Source: Candidatus Desulfovibrio trichonymphae
GTDB lineage: Bacteria; Desulfobacterota; Desulfovibrionia; Desulfovibrionales; Desulfovibrionaceae
Direction: 5' to 3'
Length of the DNA: 64,000 nt
NCBI RefSeq assembly: GCF_002355955.1
Contig: NZ_AP017368.1
Span: forward strand, 124,001-188,000
Both the position numbers and the translations under genes were made by a program. Shown in pieces: positions 1 to 8,437 of this stretch. Under the pieces are notes generated by a model. That model was not told the origin of the DNA, did not search any database, and was given only the letters and a program-made list of their open reading frames with translations. How positions within the stretch are numbered: the stretch's first letter is position 1; each line of letters starts with the position of its first letter.

Positions 1-171
1 CTGTTCTTCGGGCTGGCGTTCGGCCTTGGCGGCATCGGCGCCGCCGTGCTGGGTAAAATAGCGGACAGCACAAACATCGACCTCGTTTACACAATCTGTT
101 CGTTTCTGCCGCTTGTGGGGTTGCTCACGTTTTTTTTGCCCGGCGAAACGCGAAAAATGTCCAAACGATAA
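1..171 (+). CDS. MFS transporter, C-terminal end (partial)
   Basis: The window opens inside a coding frame that reads 56 codons to a TAA at 169-171. The peptide is hydrophobic, with a glycine-rich helix, a short charged loop containing GKIAD, and a last helix ending in LPGETRK. The Gly-rich helix followed by G-x-(I/L)-A-D is usual for the last transmembrane segments of major facilitator transporters, and the wording resembles the fosmidomycin-resistance (Fsr) branch. The substrate cannot be told from this fragment. The gene starts outside the window, so its operon context is unknown. Confidence 0.55.
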   Translation: MFFGLAFGLGGIGAAVLGKIADSTNIDLVYTICSFLPLVGLLTFFLPGETRKMSKR

Positions 172-215
172 TTTAATCCTGTCATGATTTTTTCATCTTT
201 ACCCGAGAGGAAACA

Positions 216-830
216 ATGAAACCTTACACCCTTGCTCTGAGTCTCTCTCTTGTGATCGTCACAGCCGGCGCGACCGTTTTTACGTCCGGAAGCTTTGCTG
301 CGGAACCGGCTGAAAAGCGTATTGTTCTGCCGCAGCCCGCCGTCAGCGGGGGAGCGCCGCTGATGGACGCCATGTCGCGGCGCAAAACAACACGCAATGT
401 CAGTGAGAAACAGATTTCACAGCAGGATTTGAGCAATCTGCTCTGGTCCGCATGGGGCATAAATCGCCCGGACGGCAAACGTACCGTGCCCACCGCCAGA
501 AACCGGCAAGAGGCCATTGTTTACGTCGCCCTCAAAGAGGGAGTCTGGCGGTACGACGCCGCCGGGAATGCCCTGGTTCAGGTTGCGGAGACGGACGCAG
601 CGTCCAGGTTCGGCGCCGCTCCGCTGACCTTGCTGTACGCCGGACGCGCCGATGACGATGCCGGCGGTATGCATGTCGGGTCCATGTATCAGAACGTCGG
701 CCTGTACTGCGCCGCTGTCGGACTTGGCAATGTAGTGAAAAGCAGCGGGCGCGACGCGCTGAACACGGCCATCAATCTGCCGTCAGGCTACAAAATATAT
801 ATCATTCACTCCATCGGCTGGCCCAAATAG
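216..830 (+). CDS. Secreted nitroreductase-family (SagB-like) protein
   Basis: A 204-residue protein with a clear N-terminal signal peptide (hydrophobic stretch about 5-28, cleavage near SFAA). The mature part begins with a segment like PLMDAMSRRKTTRNV, the R-R-S-x-R-type motif that opens flavin-dependent nitroreductases, followed by SNLLWSAWGINR, where SagB/ThcOx-like members contact FMN. The end keeps the family pattern G-x-Q-N-x-x-L-x-x-x-x-x-G-L-G as QNVGLYCAAVGLGNV and closes with HSIGWPK. It probably binds FMN and carries out an NAD(P)H- or quinol-dependent reduction in the periplasm; the substrate is unknown. A GAGAGGAAAC ribosome site lies just before ATG 216. It stands alone between an MFS gene and a metallophosphoesterase. 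Confidence 0.75.
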   Translation: MKPYTLALSLSLVIVTAGATVFTSGSFAAEPAEKRIVLPQPAVSGGAPLMDAMSRRKTTRNVSEKQISQQDLSNLLWSAWGINRPDGKRTVPTARNRQEAIVYVALKEGVWRYDAAGNALVQVAETDAASRFGAAPLTLLYAGRADDDAGGMHVGSMYQNVGLYCAAVGLGNVVKSSGRDALNTAINLPSGYKIYIIHSIGWPK

Positions 831-890
831 GATTGCCGATTGCCCGCGCAAAAAAATATTTTGAACGCACCTATTCCTGATTTCAAGTCA

Positions 891-948
891 GTCATTCCCG
901 CGCTTCAGCCGCAAGCCCTCTGGGCCGCGGCTGAAGCGCGGGAATGAC
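891..948. repeat. Perfect 22-bp inverted repeat (REP-like hairpin)
   Basis: Two perfectly complementary 22-base arms, at 891-912 and 927-948, flank a 14-base loop. The left arm begins GTCATTCCCGCG and the right arm ends CGCGGGAATGAC. It fills most of the 133-base gap between two plus-strand genes. GTCATTCCCGC is a common core of dispersed intergenic palindromes in bacteria. There is no U-run after the stem, so a repeat element fits better than a classic intrinsic terminator, although it could still end transcription or protect mRNA. Confidence 0.75.
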
Positions 949-963
949 GCCCTGCTGAAAATT

Positions 964-2079
964 ATGTTTATACATCTGCCCGCTCTACTCATCTTTCTGT
1001 ATTTCCTGTACAGGATTATTCTCCCGCTGAAGGCGGGCAATGGCGGTAAAATCGCGGCTGCGCTCCTGCTTTTTTGCCTGTCGCAGCAGCATTTTTTCTA
1101 TCGGTGTTTCCTAGGCGGCATGGCCTCGCCGGAGCTGCCGACGCCGGCGCTGACGCTGTTGACGTGCATTTTTGTCTGGCTGCTGTTTTTTTTTGTTTTG
1201 ATGCTGCTGTATGATGTCGCGGCCTTAGGGAAAAAAAACGCGGCGAAAGCGGCGTTTTCTCCCGCCAGACGGCAGGTTCTGACAATCTGTCTGGCCGCTG
1301 TTCCGGCTGTGTACGGCGTGCGTCAGGCGGTGGCTGTTCCGGAAGTTCACCATTTGGAAGCGCGTTTGCCTTCACTTCCCCGCGAACTGGACGGCCTGTC
1401 TCTGGTGCAGATCAGCGACCTGCATATAAGCTCGCTCCTGCCCGCGCCGCGGGTTCGGACCGTGGTGGAGAAAGTCAATGCCCTGCAGCCTGATCTTGTT
1501 GTGTTGACGGGCGATATGGTGGATGGTCCGCCTGACCGCCGGGCAGGCGGTGCAGCACAACTGAAAGAGCTGCGCGCGCGATACGGCGTTTTCGGCTGCG
1601 CCGGCAATCACGAATATTACGCCGATTTTCACGCATGGATGAAAGTCTTCCCTACGCTCGGCATAACGATGCTGCTCAACAACCACAAGGTCATCCCTAT
1701 AGGTGGGCAGAATCTTGTGCTGGCGGGCGTCACCGATATTGTGGCGAAGCGCTACGCCCTGCCGATGCCCGACATCAGCGCCGCGCTGGCGGGCGCGCCG
1801 GAAAACGGCTTCCGCATTCTTATGGATCACCGCCCCGGCGGAGCTGCGGTCAATGCGCGCGCCGGGGTGGACCTTCAGCTTTCCGGGCATACCCACGGCG
1901 GGCAGATACTGGGCATGACGCTGCTCGTCGCGGAGTACAATGAGGGCTATTTGTCCGGATGGTATCAGGTGGGCAACATGCGGCTTTACGTCAGCCCCGG
2001 CGCTGGCTTGTGGGGCGGGTTTCCCGTCCGTCTGGGCGTGCCGTCCGAGATAGCGGCCGTCACTCTGCGCGCTGGCTGA
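964..2079 (+). CDS. Membrane-anchored metallophosphoesterase
   Basis: A 371-residue protein of the calcineurin-like (YaeI/YkuE type) phosphoesterase family. The N-terminal 125 residues contain about four hydrophobic segments (about 3-20, 30-38, 62-84 and 105-120). The catalytic domain follows with the complete dimetal motif set: SDLHIS (151-156), TGDMVDG (182-188), GNHE (214-217) and GHTHGG (308-313). In this family such enzymes hydrolyse phosphoesters or pyrophosphates; YaeI acts on UDP-2,3-diacylglucosamine and some relatives on cell-wall lipids. The active domain follows the last helix, and its side of the membrane cannot be fixed from sequence. It converges with gcvPB with only three bases between the stop codons. 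The substrate is unknown. Confidence 0.85.
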   Translation: MFIHLPALLIFLYFLYRIILPLKAGNGGKIAAALLLFCLSQQHFFYRCFLGGMASPELPTPALTLLTCIFVWLLFFFVLMLLYDVAALGKKNAAKAAFSPARRQVLTICLAAVPAVYGVRQAVAVPEVHHLEARLPSLPRELDGLSLVQISDLHISSLLPAPRVRTVVEKVNALQPDLVVLTGDMVDGPPDRRAGGAAQLKELRARYGVFGCAGNHEYYADFHAWMKVFPTLGITMLLNNHKVIPIGGQNLVLAGVTDIVAKRYALPMPDISAALAGAPENGFRILMDHRPGGAAVNARAGVDLQLSGHTHGGQILGMTLLVAEYNEGYLSGWYQVGNMRLYVSPGAGLWGGFPVRLGVPSEIAAVTLRAG

Positions 2080-2082
2080 AGG

Positions 2083-3531
2083 TTATCCCATATCTTCGGT
2101 AAGCACCATGCGCCGCGCGGCAGCGGTTTCATCCAGGCGGCGCACAGGCAGATTGCGCGGCGCTTCCGCCAAAGCACGCGGGTCGGCCTTGCCTTGCGCC
2201 ACGATCTCCCGCAAGGCTTCCACATACGCGTCCAGAGTTTCCCTGCTTTCCGTTTCTGTCGGTTCGGCCATCAGGCATTCCCTGACAATCAGCGGAAAAT
2301 AGACCGTCGGCGCGTGAAAGCCGCGCTCCAGCAGCGCCTTTGCGATATCCAGAGCGCGCAGCCCTTCCGGCGCGGAGGCGACGAATTCGTGGGCGCAGAG
2401 TTTGTCAAAGGGCACATCCAGCACATCTTCAAGACGTTTTTTCAAATAATTGGCGTTGAGCACGGCGTATTCTGCCACGCGGGCTAGCCCGTCTCCGCCA
2501 AGGCGAAGCATATAGGCCAGGGCTTTGAGCACCACGCCAAAATTCCCGTAAAACGGCGTCATAGCGCCGATGGACTGCGGCAGGTTGTCGTCAAGATAAA
2601 AACTGCCGTTCTCACGCACGGCAACACGCGGCGCCGGCAAAAAAGGCGCCAGCCGCGCGGTGACGCCCACCGGCCCTGAACCGGGACCGCCGCCGCCGTG
2701 CGGCGTGGCGAAGGTTTTGTGCAGATTGAGGTGCACGACGTCAAAGCCTGCGTCGCCGACACGCATCTTGCCCATAATGGCGTTCATATTGGCGCCGTCA
2801 TAGTACAGCAGGGCGTCCGCCCCGTGCAGTTCAGCCACAATGCGCGGCAGGTGCAGTTCCATGAGCCCAAGCGTATTCGGGCATGTCATCATCAGCCCCG
2901 CCACATCGTCACCGTGTTCGGCAATGACCGCGGACAAAACGTCCGGGTCAATCATGCCGTCGCGGGATTCAATGCTGATGATTTCAAAACCCGCCAGAGC
3001 GGCTGATGCCGGATTTGTTCCGTGCGCCGAATCCGGAATCAGTATTTTGGCGCGCTTTCTGCCTTTGGCCCGGTGATAGGCCGCCATAAAGCTGACGCCA
3101 GTGAATTCGCCGTTGGCGCCGGCCATCGGCTGCAGTGTGAAGGCCTCCATGCCCGTTATTTCACACAACCAGCGTTCAGCCTCATACAGACATTGCAGCG
3201 CGCCCTGCGCACACGCCTCCCCTCGCTCAAGCCGGGCCAGCAGCGGGTGCAGCCGGGCGAAGCCGGGCAGCGAGGCAACGTATTCTGTAAATTTCGGGCT
3301 GTATTTCATGGTGCAGGAGCCAAGGGGATAAAAATTGGCATCCACACTGTAATTGCGTTGGGAAAGTCCCGTGAAGTGCCGCACGACATCCAGTTCCGAG
3401 CATCGGGGCAGGAGCGGAGGATGAATGCGCAGCAGGCCGGCTGGCAGCATATGGGCGGCTGCCGGAGCGTCGGCGGAGTCCACCTGACACGCGCCGCGGC
3501 CGGGCACGGATTTGGCGAAGATGGTTTTCAC
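2083..3531 (-). CDS. gcvPB: Glycine dehydrogenase (decarboxylating) subunit 2
   Basis: 482 residues, the usual size for the C-terminal half of a split P-protein. The PLP-binding lysine sits in the canonical LNLHKTFATPHGGGGPG segment (K272). SHGTNPASA near 168-176 and YYDGANMNA near 243-251 are further conserved P-protein motifs. With GcvPA it decarboxylates glycine and passes the aminomethyl group to lipoyl-GcvH. The start ATG overlaps the gcvPA stop by four bases, which indicates translational coupling. It is the last gene of a minus-strand operon tatD-lplA-gcvT-gcvH-gcvPA-gcvPB. No dihydrolipoyl dehydrogenase is present in the window, so the L-protein must be encoded elsewhere. Confidence 0.97.
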   Translation of the reverse strand: MKTIFAKSVPGRGACQVDSADAPAAAHMLPAGLLRIHPPLLPRCSELDVVRHFTGLSQRNYSVDANFYPLGSCTMKYSPKFTEYVASLPGFARLHPLLARLERGEACAQGALQCLYEAERWLCEITGMEAFTLQPMAGANGEFTGVSFMAAYHRAKGRKRAKILIPDSAHGTNPASAALAGFEIISIESRDGMIDPDVLSAVIAEHGDDVAGLMMTCPNTLGLMELHLPRIVAELHGADALLYYDGANMNAIMGKMRVGDAGFDVVHLNLHKTFATPHGGGGPGSGPVGVTARLAPFLPAPRVAVRENGSFYLDDNLPQSIGAMTPFYGNFGVVLKALAYMLRLGGDGLARVAEYAVLNANYLKKRLEDVLDVPFDKLCAHEFVASAPEGLRALDIAKALLERGFHAPTVYFPLIVRECLMAEPTETESRETLDAYVEALREIVAQGKADPRALAEAPRNLPVRRLDETAAARRMVLTEDMG

Positions 3532-4859
3532 AGCATGTCTCCCAGTTCCTCGGCCAGCAATTCGATTTGATTACGGCTGTTTGCTTCAGTGCAGGCCAGC
3601 AACAACACGTTTTCCATACCCGGATAGTGCCGACCGACGGGATAACCCGGCACACAGCCTCTGTCCATAAGCCCGGCAACCAGCCCTTCCGCGTCTTTGG
3701 GCAGGCGCATGGCCACCTCATTGCCGAACGGCGCGTCGTTGAGCAGTTCCACCCCCCTGAGAGCCGTAAGCCGCCCAGCGGCGAAACGGGCCAAGGCCAT
3801 GCCGTGTTCCGCCTGGCGTACAAGGCCGTCCGGCCCAAGCAAAGACAGATGTATCAGAGCGCGCAGGGCACAGAGCGCCTGATTGGAACATATGTTTGAT
3901 GTGGCCTTGGCCCGGCGGATATGCTGCTCACGCGCTTGGAGGGTCAGCACATAGCCGGTGTTGCTGTCGTCGTCTGTTGTGCGTCCGACGATGCGGCCGG
4001 GCAGTTGACGAGTATGCTCTTTGCGGCAGCTCATCAGGCCAAGCCAAGGACCGCCGAAACTGAGCGGCTGGCCGAGGCTCTGACCCTCGGCCACAGCTAC
4101 ATCCGCGCCCATTTCACCCGGCGTTTTGAGCACTGCCTGCATGACAGGATAGACGGAAATAATGCCGAACGCCCCGTTCTCCCGCGCTGCTGCAAACACC
4201 CCGGCATAATCGGCAACAACGCCGAAAAAATTGGGATTCTGCACAATAACGGCCGCGCAGTCTTCGTTCACTGCCGCAGACAAGGCTTCCGAGCGGCTCA
4301 TGCCGTTTTTTTGGGGAATTGTCTTAATCGTGAGTTGAAGACCTGCGCAATATGTTGCGAGCATGGCCCGCCAGACGGGGTTCACAGCCTCATCCACCAC
4401 CAGCGCGCGGCGGCGTGTGGCGCGCACGGCCATCATGGCCCCTTCAAAAAGCGCCGTGCCGCCGTCGTACACCGAGGCGTTGGCGCAGTCCATTTCCAGC
4501 AGGCGGCTGACAGCCGTCTGAAATTCAAAGACGGCCTGCAGGGTGCCTTGAGAGCACTCAGACTGATAGGGCGTGTACGCGGTGTAAAATTCACTGCGGC
4601 CGGCCAACGCGTCTACGGCCTTGGGAATATGGTGGGCGTAAAAACCGGCGCCGAGAAAAGATGTCATCCCCGGCCTGTTTTTCGCGGCCAGTTTTTCAAA
4701 CATGGCGCAGACGGCGGCCTCGCTCTGCCCCTTGGGCAGGTTGAAATGTTTTGGCCGCATGTCCGGCGGGATGTCGGCAAACAGATCATCCAGACTGCGC
4801 ACGCCCACGACGGCGAGCATCTCCCGCAGTTCCTGCGGAGTGTGGGGAATGAAAGGCAT
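3528..4859 (-). CDS. gcvPA: Glycine dehydrogenase (decarboxylating) subunit 1
   Basis: 443 residues, matching the N-terminal half of the P-protein in bacteria with split GcvP. It begins with the typical MPFIPHTPQELREML segment, and has YTPYQSECSQGTLQAVFEFQT near 96-116 and a Gly-rich SFGGPWLG near 272-279, all family signatures. It forms the alpha-beta heterotetramer of glycine decarboxylase with GcvPB and acts in the cytoplasm. The gene starts 13 bases after the gcvH stop and overlaps gcvPB by four bases, so it is inside a tight operon. Nothing in the reading frame suggests damage. Confidence 0.97.
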   Translation of the reverse strand: MPFIPHTPQELREMLAVVGVRSLDDLFADIPPDMRPKHFNLPKGQSEAAVCAMFEKLAAKNRPGMTSFLGAGFYAHHIPKAVDALAGRSEFYTAYTPYQSECSQGTLQAVFEFQTAVSRLLEMDCANASVYDGGTALFEGAMMAVRATRRRALVVDEAVNPVWRAMLATYCAGLQLTIKTIPQKNGMSRSEALSAAVNEDCAAVIVQNPNFFGVVADYAGVFAAARENGAFGIISVYPVMQAVLKTPGEMGADVAVAEGQSLGQPLSFGGPWLGLMSCRKEHTRQLPGRIVGRTTDDDSNTGYVLTLQAREQHIRRAKATSNICSNQALCALRALIHLSLLGPDGLVRQAEHGMALARFAAGRLTALRGVELLNDAPFGNEVAMRLPKDAEGLVAGLMDRGCVPGYPVGRHYPGMENVLLLACTEANSRNQIELLAEELGDML

Positions 4860-4872
4860 GGCCTGCCGCCTT

Positions 4873-5259
4873 TTAGTGTTTTTCCGCGGCGCAAAAGGCC
4901 TCGTAGGCCGCTGCGGCCATCAGGTCTTTCGGATTGTCCGCCAGTTTGACGCGCGCCAGCCAGCCATCGCCGAATGGCGCTGTGTTCAGCGTTTCCGGAG
5001 CGTTTTCCAGCGCCGTGTTCACGGCGACAACCACGCCGTTGACCGGCGAGATCAGATCGCTCGCAGCCTTGACCGACTCTACGGAACCGAATTCCGTGCC
5101 GGCCGTCAGCCTGTCGCCTGCCCGCGGCAGTTCCACATAGGTGATGTCGCCCAGAGATTTCTGCGCGAACCAGGTGATACCGATCACGGCTTCTTCGCCT
5201 TCCAGCCGGGCCCATTCATGCGTCCTGCTGTAGAGCAGCTCTGTGGGATTGTTGGACAT
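4873..5259 (-). CDS. gcvH: Glycine cleavage system H protein
   Basis: 128 residues from the preferred start at 5259 (MSNNPTELLYSR). A longer reading to 5280 is open, but GAGGG lies five bases before the 5259 ATG, so the shorter form is chosen. The lipoylation motif is intact: VESVKAASD, with the modified lysine at residue 64. H-protein carries the aminomethyl intermediate on lipoamide between the P-, T- and L-proteins. The neighbouring lplA provides a plausible enzyme for loading the lipoate. Length and C-terminal pattern (YEAFCAAEKH) are normal for the family. Confidence 0.95.
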   Translation of the reverse strand: MSNNPTELLYSRTHEWARLEGEEAVIGITWFAQKSLGDITYVELPRAGDRLTAGTEFGSVESVKAASDLISPVNGVVVAVNTALENAPETLNTAPFGDGWLARVKLADNPKDLMAAAAYEAFCAAEKH

Positions 5260-5289
5260 GCTTACCCTCACAATGTTCAAGCCTGTTGT

Positions 5290-6372
5290 TTATGACGATT
5301 GCCTGCGGGCTGTGCCTTCTGTATAAAAAGGCAGTGTCGCGCGACGGGCATCCAGCCCAGTTCTTGCCGCACGGATCACAAAATGTTCGTTTCCGGCATG
5401 TGCCGCGTTCACCCAGGCAAAGGCAATCGCGCAACCGAGCGACGGCGCAAAGGAGCCGCTGGTAACGCGGCCGACCGGCGCGCCGTCCGGCAGTGTCACG
5501 GCATCGCTGTTACGCGCGGCGCGCCGGCCTTCCAGACACAGGGGAACAAGCCGCTCGCGTATTGTCATCGCGCCCGCTCTGCCCACATAGTCGGCTTTGC
5601 TCGTCAGCATGCGGCCCATATTGGCCTCCGCGGGGCTGTGCCTCTCGTCCAGCTCATGCCCGTAGAGGGGCAGGCCGGCTTCCAGGCGCAGGGTGTCGCG
5701 CGCGCCCAGACCAGCCGGTTTGACCCGGCTGTCCCGCAGCAAAACCGTCCAGAGGGCCTCCACATTGTCCGGAGAAAGATAGAGTTCAAAGCCGATCTCG
5801 CCTGTATAGCCGGTACGGCTGACCAGCAGCCGCGCGCCGTGAAAATCTGTTTTCCGAAAGGCAAAATAGGGCAGATCGCGAAAATTTTCCCCGAGCGCTC
5901 CTTCCAGAACCAGCGCGGACTCCGGCCCCTGCAGATCAATCTTGGCCGTGCCCGCGGAAATATCTGTCAATGCGACTGATTGCGGCAGTCGTTCACGCAG
6001 AACGGCGTAATCCCCGGCGGCGCAGGCGGCGTTGACCACCAGCATGAAGAAATCCGGCCCGAAGCGGTAAACAATGCAGTCGTCCAGCACGCCGCCCTCT
6101 TTGTTGAGCAGAAAACCGTAACGGCACCTGCCGGGAGCCAGCGTATCCAGATTGTGGCTTACAGCGCAAGCCAAGGCTTCATCCGCGCCTGGCCGCTCAA
6201 TGCGAAACTCGCCCATGTGGCAGATGTCGAAAAGCCCGGCGTGCCGGCGGGTGTGTTCGTGTTCGATCAAAATGCCCTCGTACTGAATGGGCATGAGCCA
6301 CCCGGCAAAAGGGGCCATTTTGGCGCCGTGCGTTTCGTGCCATGCGGCGAGGGGAGTACGCAATGCGGACAT
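5290..6372 (-). CDS. gcvT: Aminomethyltransferase (T-protein)
   Basis: 360 residues from the preferred ATG at 6372 (MSALRTPLAAWH), which has AGGA about eight bases upstream; an upstream in-frame start at 6444 would overlap lplA. The protein has the folate-binding T-protein signatures: AGLFDICHMGEF near 45-56, LDTLAPGRCRYGFLL near 74-88, SRTGYTGEIGFELY near 188-201 and the glycine-rich GLGARDTLRLEAGLPLYGHEL near 225-245. It transfers the methylene group from aminomethyl-lipoyl-GcvH to tetrahydrofolate and releases ammonia. It lies between lplA (22-base gap) and gcvH (30-base gap). Confidence 0.96.
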   Translation of the reverse strand: MSALRTPLAAWHETHGAKMAPFAGWLMPIQYEGILIEHEHTRRHAGLFDICHMGEFRIERPGADEALACAVSHNLDTLAPGRCRYGFLLNKEGGVLDDCIVYRFGPDFFMLVVNAACAAGDYAVLRERLPQSVALTDISAGTAKIDLQGPESALVLEGALGENFRDLPYFAFRKTDFHGARLLVSRTGYTGEIGFELYLSPDNVEALWTVLLRDSRVKPAGLGARDTLRLEAGLPLYGHELDERHSPAEANMGRMLTSKADYVGRAGAMTIRERLVPLCLEGRRAARNSDAVTLPDGAPVGRVTSGSFAPSLGCAIAFAWVNAAHAGNEHFVIRAARTGLDARRATLPFYTEGTARRQSS

Positions 6373-6394
6373 GCTTGTTCCTGGTTGCAGCAGG

Positions 6395-7390
6395 TTATAA
6401 TACGGAACACGCCTGCTCAACAAAGAATTGACGCATGGATTCATGGTCGCAACCGCTGAACCAGGTCTCCCAATCCAGATGGTTCAGCGCGTGTTCCAGT
6501 GCGCCGGGATCATGCCGGCGTCCGACGAATATTTTTTCCAAATCCTCAATGGAGGCGGTTGCGAAAAAATCTCCATGGATTTTACATGACTCAATGACGC
6601 CGTTGCGCACAGCCAGACGCTGTTCCACGCTGCCCCAGGGAAAACGTTCCCGTTTTTTTCTGGTGTACAGCGGCGAAGCCCCGTAATTCCAGTCCCACTG
6701 CCGGTACTTTGTTTCAGCCAGCGCTTCCGCTACGGCGCGGTCTCCAGGGTTCAAGCGCGCTTCACTCCGGGCGCAGCGACGCAGCAGACAGATTTTCAGC
6801 TTCTCCATTGTCGTCTCTTGCGCCCAGTATTCCGAAATATTGCCGACCCTTGCCCGGACTGAGGATATCCCTTTCGAACGGATTTTTTCAGAGTCGGCGG
6901 TCAGGGCTTCCGTCATGCGTTCAAAATCCACATCCACCAGCAATGTGCCGTGGTGCAGCGCCTTGCCCTGCCGCAGCAGCTGGGCGCTGCCCGAAATTTT
7001 GCGGCCTTCCGCTTCCAGGTCGTTGCGGCCGGAAATTTCGGCCGTCACCCCCACATCCGCCAGGGCTTCCTGCACAGGCAGGAGATAGCGCCTGAAGTCA
7101 GTCCTTGTCCTGCCGCGTGCGTTTTCCATGAAAGAGAAATTAAGATTTCCCCTGTCGTGATAGACCGCTCCGCCGCCGGTGATCCGTCGCACCACCTGCA
7201 GATTTTCACGCTTGACGAAACCGGCGTTCACTTCTTCGGCAGTGCACTGATGGCGACCCACAATGATGGACGGAGCATTCTGCCACAGCAGGAACAGACC
7301 TGGATGGCGCGGCAGCAGAGAAATGAACAGATGCTCCTCCAATGCCAGATTGAACGCAGGGTCAAACGAAGGAAGCGTCAAAAATTCCAT
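6395..7390 (-). CDS. lplA: Lipoate-protein ligase A family protein
   Basis: 331 residues from the ATG at 7390 (MEFLTLPSFDPA); the frame is open further upstream, but that part overlaps tatD and has no family similarity. The catalytic core is conserved: VVRRITGGGAVYHDRGNLNFS (about 67-87), the RRxTGGGAVYHD motif of lipoate ligases, and GRKISGSAQ with K134 as the expected lipoyl-AMP lysine. A C-terminal accessory domain is present, so it may use free lipoate and ATP directly. Its place in the gcv operon implies that GcvH is its main target. It could also be an octanoyltransferase (LipM type), but the length and accessory domain favour LplA. Confidence 0.9.
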   Translation of the reverse strand: MEFLTLPSFDPAFNLALEEHLFISLLPRHPGLFLLWQNAPSIIVGRHQCTAEEVNAGFVKRENLQVVRRITGGGAVYHDRGNLNFSFMENARGRTRTDFRRYLLPVQEALADVGVTAEISGRNDLEAEGRKISGSAQLLRQGKALHHGTLLVDVDFERMTEALTADSEKIRSKGISSVRARVGNISEYWAQETTMEKLKICLLRRCARSEARLNPGDRAVAEALAETKYRQWDWNYGASPLYTRKKRERFPWGSVEQRLAVRNGVIESCKIHGDFFATASIEDLEKIFVGRRHDPGALEHALNHLDWETWFSGCDHESMRQFFVEQACSVL

Positions 7391-7445
7391 CACAAAACGA
7401 CCCCCATGAAACACGGCGTCACTATGCCGCTCTTTTGCGAAGAAG

Positions 7446-8270
7446 TCAAAACAGGCCGAAAAAACGCCGCGCGTTGTCCCCGCATGTCCGCCACACTTCT
7501 TCCGGACTTGCGTCGCGCGCCAAGGCCAGAGCATGCGCCGTGAACACGGTGAAAGCCGGTTCATTGCGGCTGCCGCGCCAGGGCAGGGGCGGGAGGTAAG
7601 GGCAGTCGGTCTCCAGCAACAGGCGGTCGGCCGGAATGCGGGCCACGGCCTTGCGCAATTCCTCATTGGCTGTGTATGTCACAGGGCCGGGCAGAGAAAT
7701 ATGCCAGCCGTTGCCGAGAATGTGGTCGGCAAGGGCCGGGCCGCCTGTAAAACAGTGCCAGAGCAGGGGATAGCCCTGAAAACCCCGTGATTCCAATATG
7801 CACAGCGTCTCATCCTCGGCTTCGCGGCAGTGGAGCGCCACAGGCATGCCGAGTTCGCGGGCCATTGCAAGCTGGCTGACAAATGCTTTGATCTGCAGCT
7901 CCTTCGGGCAGTTCTTCCAGTGATAGTCCAGGCCGATCTCGCCCACCGCGCGTAAACGCGGCGCCGCTGCAAAGGCCGCGCGCATCTCCGCGAGGCTTTG
8001 CCGCGTGCATCTCATGCCGTCGCACGGGTGTATGCCCAGCAGAAAAAACACTTCGGGATGCCCGTCAAACATACTTTTCCGGACGGCGAAATCCTCGGGC
8101 CCGAGAAAGACATTGCCTATCCGGTCAAGACCCGCCGCCTTCGCGCGGCGCAAGACATCTTCCCGATCCGCGTCAAATTCTATACCGTCAAGATGGGCGT
8201 GGCTGTCTGCGCCACCGGACGGCAGCGCCAGCGTCAGGGGATCAATGCGGCGCGTCTTTTTGTGGCTCAT
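7446..8270 (-). CDS. TatD family metal-dependent hydrolase
   Basis: 274 residues of the TatD DNase family. Metal-binding motifs are present in order: ADSHAHLD (HxH at 24 and 26), GEIGLDYHW, ALHCREAEDE, HCFTGG and LLETDCPYLPPLP. TatD enzymes are TIM-barrel hydrolases with 3'-5' exonuclease activity on DNA or RNA; some also act on D-aminoacyl-tRNA. It is the first gene of the minus-strand run leading into lplA and the gcv genes, 55 bases upstream of lplA. A functional link with glycine cleavage is not obvious and it may simply share the promoter. No strong ribosome site is visible before the ATG. Confidence 0.92.
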   Translation of the reverse strand: MSHKKTRRIDPLTLALPSGGADSHAHLDGIEFDADREDVLRRAKAAGLDRIGNVFLGPEDFAVRKSMFDGHPEVFFLLGIHPCDGMRCTRQSLAEMRAAFAAAPRLRAVGEIGLDYHWKNCPKELQIKAFVSQLAMARELGMPVALHCREAEDETLCILESRGFQGYPLLWHCFTGGPALADHILGNGWHISLPGPVTYTANEELRKAVARIPADRLLLETDCPYLPPLPWRGSRNEPAFTVFTAHALALARDASPEEVWRTCGDNARRFFGLF

Positions 8271-8437
8271 GGATTTGTTCTGTCGTCATAATCAGCCGGC
8301 GATTTGCGGCACCAAGCGCGTCATCATAGACAACACGCGGGCGCGGGTCAACGGCGTTGCCGGCATTGCCCGTTGGTGCTATGCTGCCTCCTGACGCCTT
8401 GATGAAAACAGCGATGAAACATTTTTCCGGAGGCAAC

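Noticed and set aside
5260-5280. Longer gcvH start at 5280
   Set aside because: The ATG at 5259 has GAGGG at good spacing and matches the usual H-protein beginning.
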